Source: Azophilus sp965220835
GTDB lineage: Bacteria > Pseudomonadota > Gammaproteobacteria > Pseudomonadales > Azotimanducaceae
Length of the DNA stretch: 64,000 nt
Direction: 5' to 3'
NCBI GenBank assembly: GCA_965220835.1
Contig: OZ244842.1
Coordinates: forward strand, 2,728,001 to 2,792,000
Shown here: positions 63,893 through 64,000 of the stretch, piece by piece
Layout of the letters: the number at the start of each line of letters is the position of its first letter
Position numbering within the stretch: the stretch's first letter is position 1
Program-made: the position numbers and the translations under genes
The notes under the pieces: generated by a model
Told to the model about the DNA's origin: nothing
The model's database searches: none
What the model saw: only the letters and a program-made list of their open reading frames with translations

Positions 63893-64000
63893 GCCGCCGA
63901 CGCGGGCCTCCGCTTGGGAGGGCGCGGCACGAGAATTGGGGTACGGGCCAGATAGTCCTGGTATTGCGGATCTTCGCCCCAACGCCGCTTACCGCTTTCC
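63889..64000 (-). CDS. C-terminal end of a DUF1295/steroid-5-alpha-reductase-like membrane protein (cut by window edge)
   Basis: The last 36 or so codons read ESGKRRWGEDPQYQDYLART, PILVPRPPKRRPASAA and stop. The G-(D/E)-x-x-Y-x-x-Y-x-x-R-T pattern near the C-terminus matches DUF1295-type proteins, which commonly accompany CFA-cluster genes. The stop overlaps the GTG of the acyltransferase. The start lies outside the window. Confidence 0.6.
   Translation of the reverse strand, partial: ESGKRRWGEDPQYQDYLARTPILVPRPPKRRPASAA

Overview
This is a GC-rich, densely packed bacterial chromosome segment. Neighbouring genes often overlap by 1-14 bases, and GTG and TTG starts are common. The gene set includes a proton-translocating transhydrogenase with a split alpha subunit, a TRAP transporter, SelU, NnrU, a TauD-type dioxygenase, an MmeI-like enzyme and a CFA-synthase lipid cluster. 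It suggests a proteobacterium, most likely an uncultured gammaproteobacterium. That placement is inference from gene content; there is no rRNA or other marker in the window, and I saw no tRNA gene.

Region by region: (1) 1-3.4 kb holds a cut MATE exporter and a type II restriction-modification pair. (2) 3.4-9 kb is a minus-strand operon with a TRAP transporter (dctP, dctQ, dctM), a MaoC-like hot-dog protein, a PurN-type formyltransferase and a RidA protein. A PIN-type toxin-antitoxin module sits just upstream, with a second copy of the dctP 5' end on its far side. (3) 9.3-13.5 kb is a more AT-rich accessory stretch of secreted proteins and lipoproteins. It includes a two-copy M15-peptidase-like protein with a third dead copy beside it, an ankyrin lipoprotein and a tandem-repeat lipoprotein. 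(4) 13.5-15.4 kb is rtcB followed by two small translationally coupled genes. (5) 15.8-18.6 kb is pntAA-pntAB-pntB, with a MarR-like gene converging on it. (6) 19.4-25.9 kb holds a nitroreductase, a CoxG-CoxS-CoxL-CoxM-type molybdenum hydroxylase set whose large subunit has the AYRGAGR rather than the true CO-dehydrogenase loop, and a quinone-oxidoreductase-like protein. REP-like palindromes lie between genes.

(7) 26-35 kb is a second accessory and defence-like island. It holds a phage-tail-like orphan, a truncated AAA ATPase, a single-chain MmeI-like restriction-modification enzyme, DUF6338 and DUF3800 proteins, and a striking patch of gene debris. In that patch a FitAB-type antitoxin has an amber stop, and its PIN toxin has lost its conserved third acidic residue and is fused to a piece of a quinone oxidoreductase. 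That piece in turn is fused to the C-terminus of an AAA ATPase of the kind truncated 5 kb upstream. (8) 35.2-42.2 kb is a minus-strand operon with a gliding-type ABC exporter (ATPase, fused GldF/GldG, DUF4340), a PAP2 lipoprotein, a HAD phosphatase and a GST.

(9) 42.2-54.2 kb is mixed housekeeping and metabolism: a long near-perfect inverted repeat, two alpha/beta hydrolases, TauD, an MFS transporter, NnrU, O-acetylhomoserine sulfhydrylase, a thioesterase, Nudix, YegD-like Hsp70, MsrA and a Sel1 lipoprotein. It also holds an orphan double-glycine leader peptide that looks like a secreted peptide precursor. (10) 54.2-64 kb starts with selU, which carries a coding minisatellite. After it comes a tightly coupled lipid-modification operon: desaturase, FAD oxidoreductase, DUF1365, two CFA-synthase-like methyltransferases and a sensor kinase. 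A convergent operon encodes the matching OmpR-type regulator with a PlsC acyltransferase and the end of a DUF1295 protein. The arrangement suggests membrane-lipid remodelling under two-component control.
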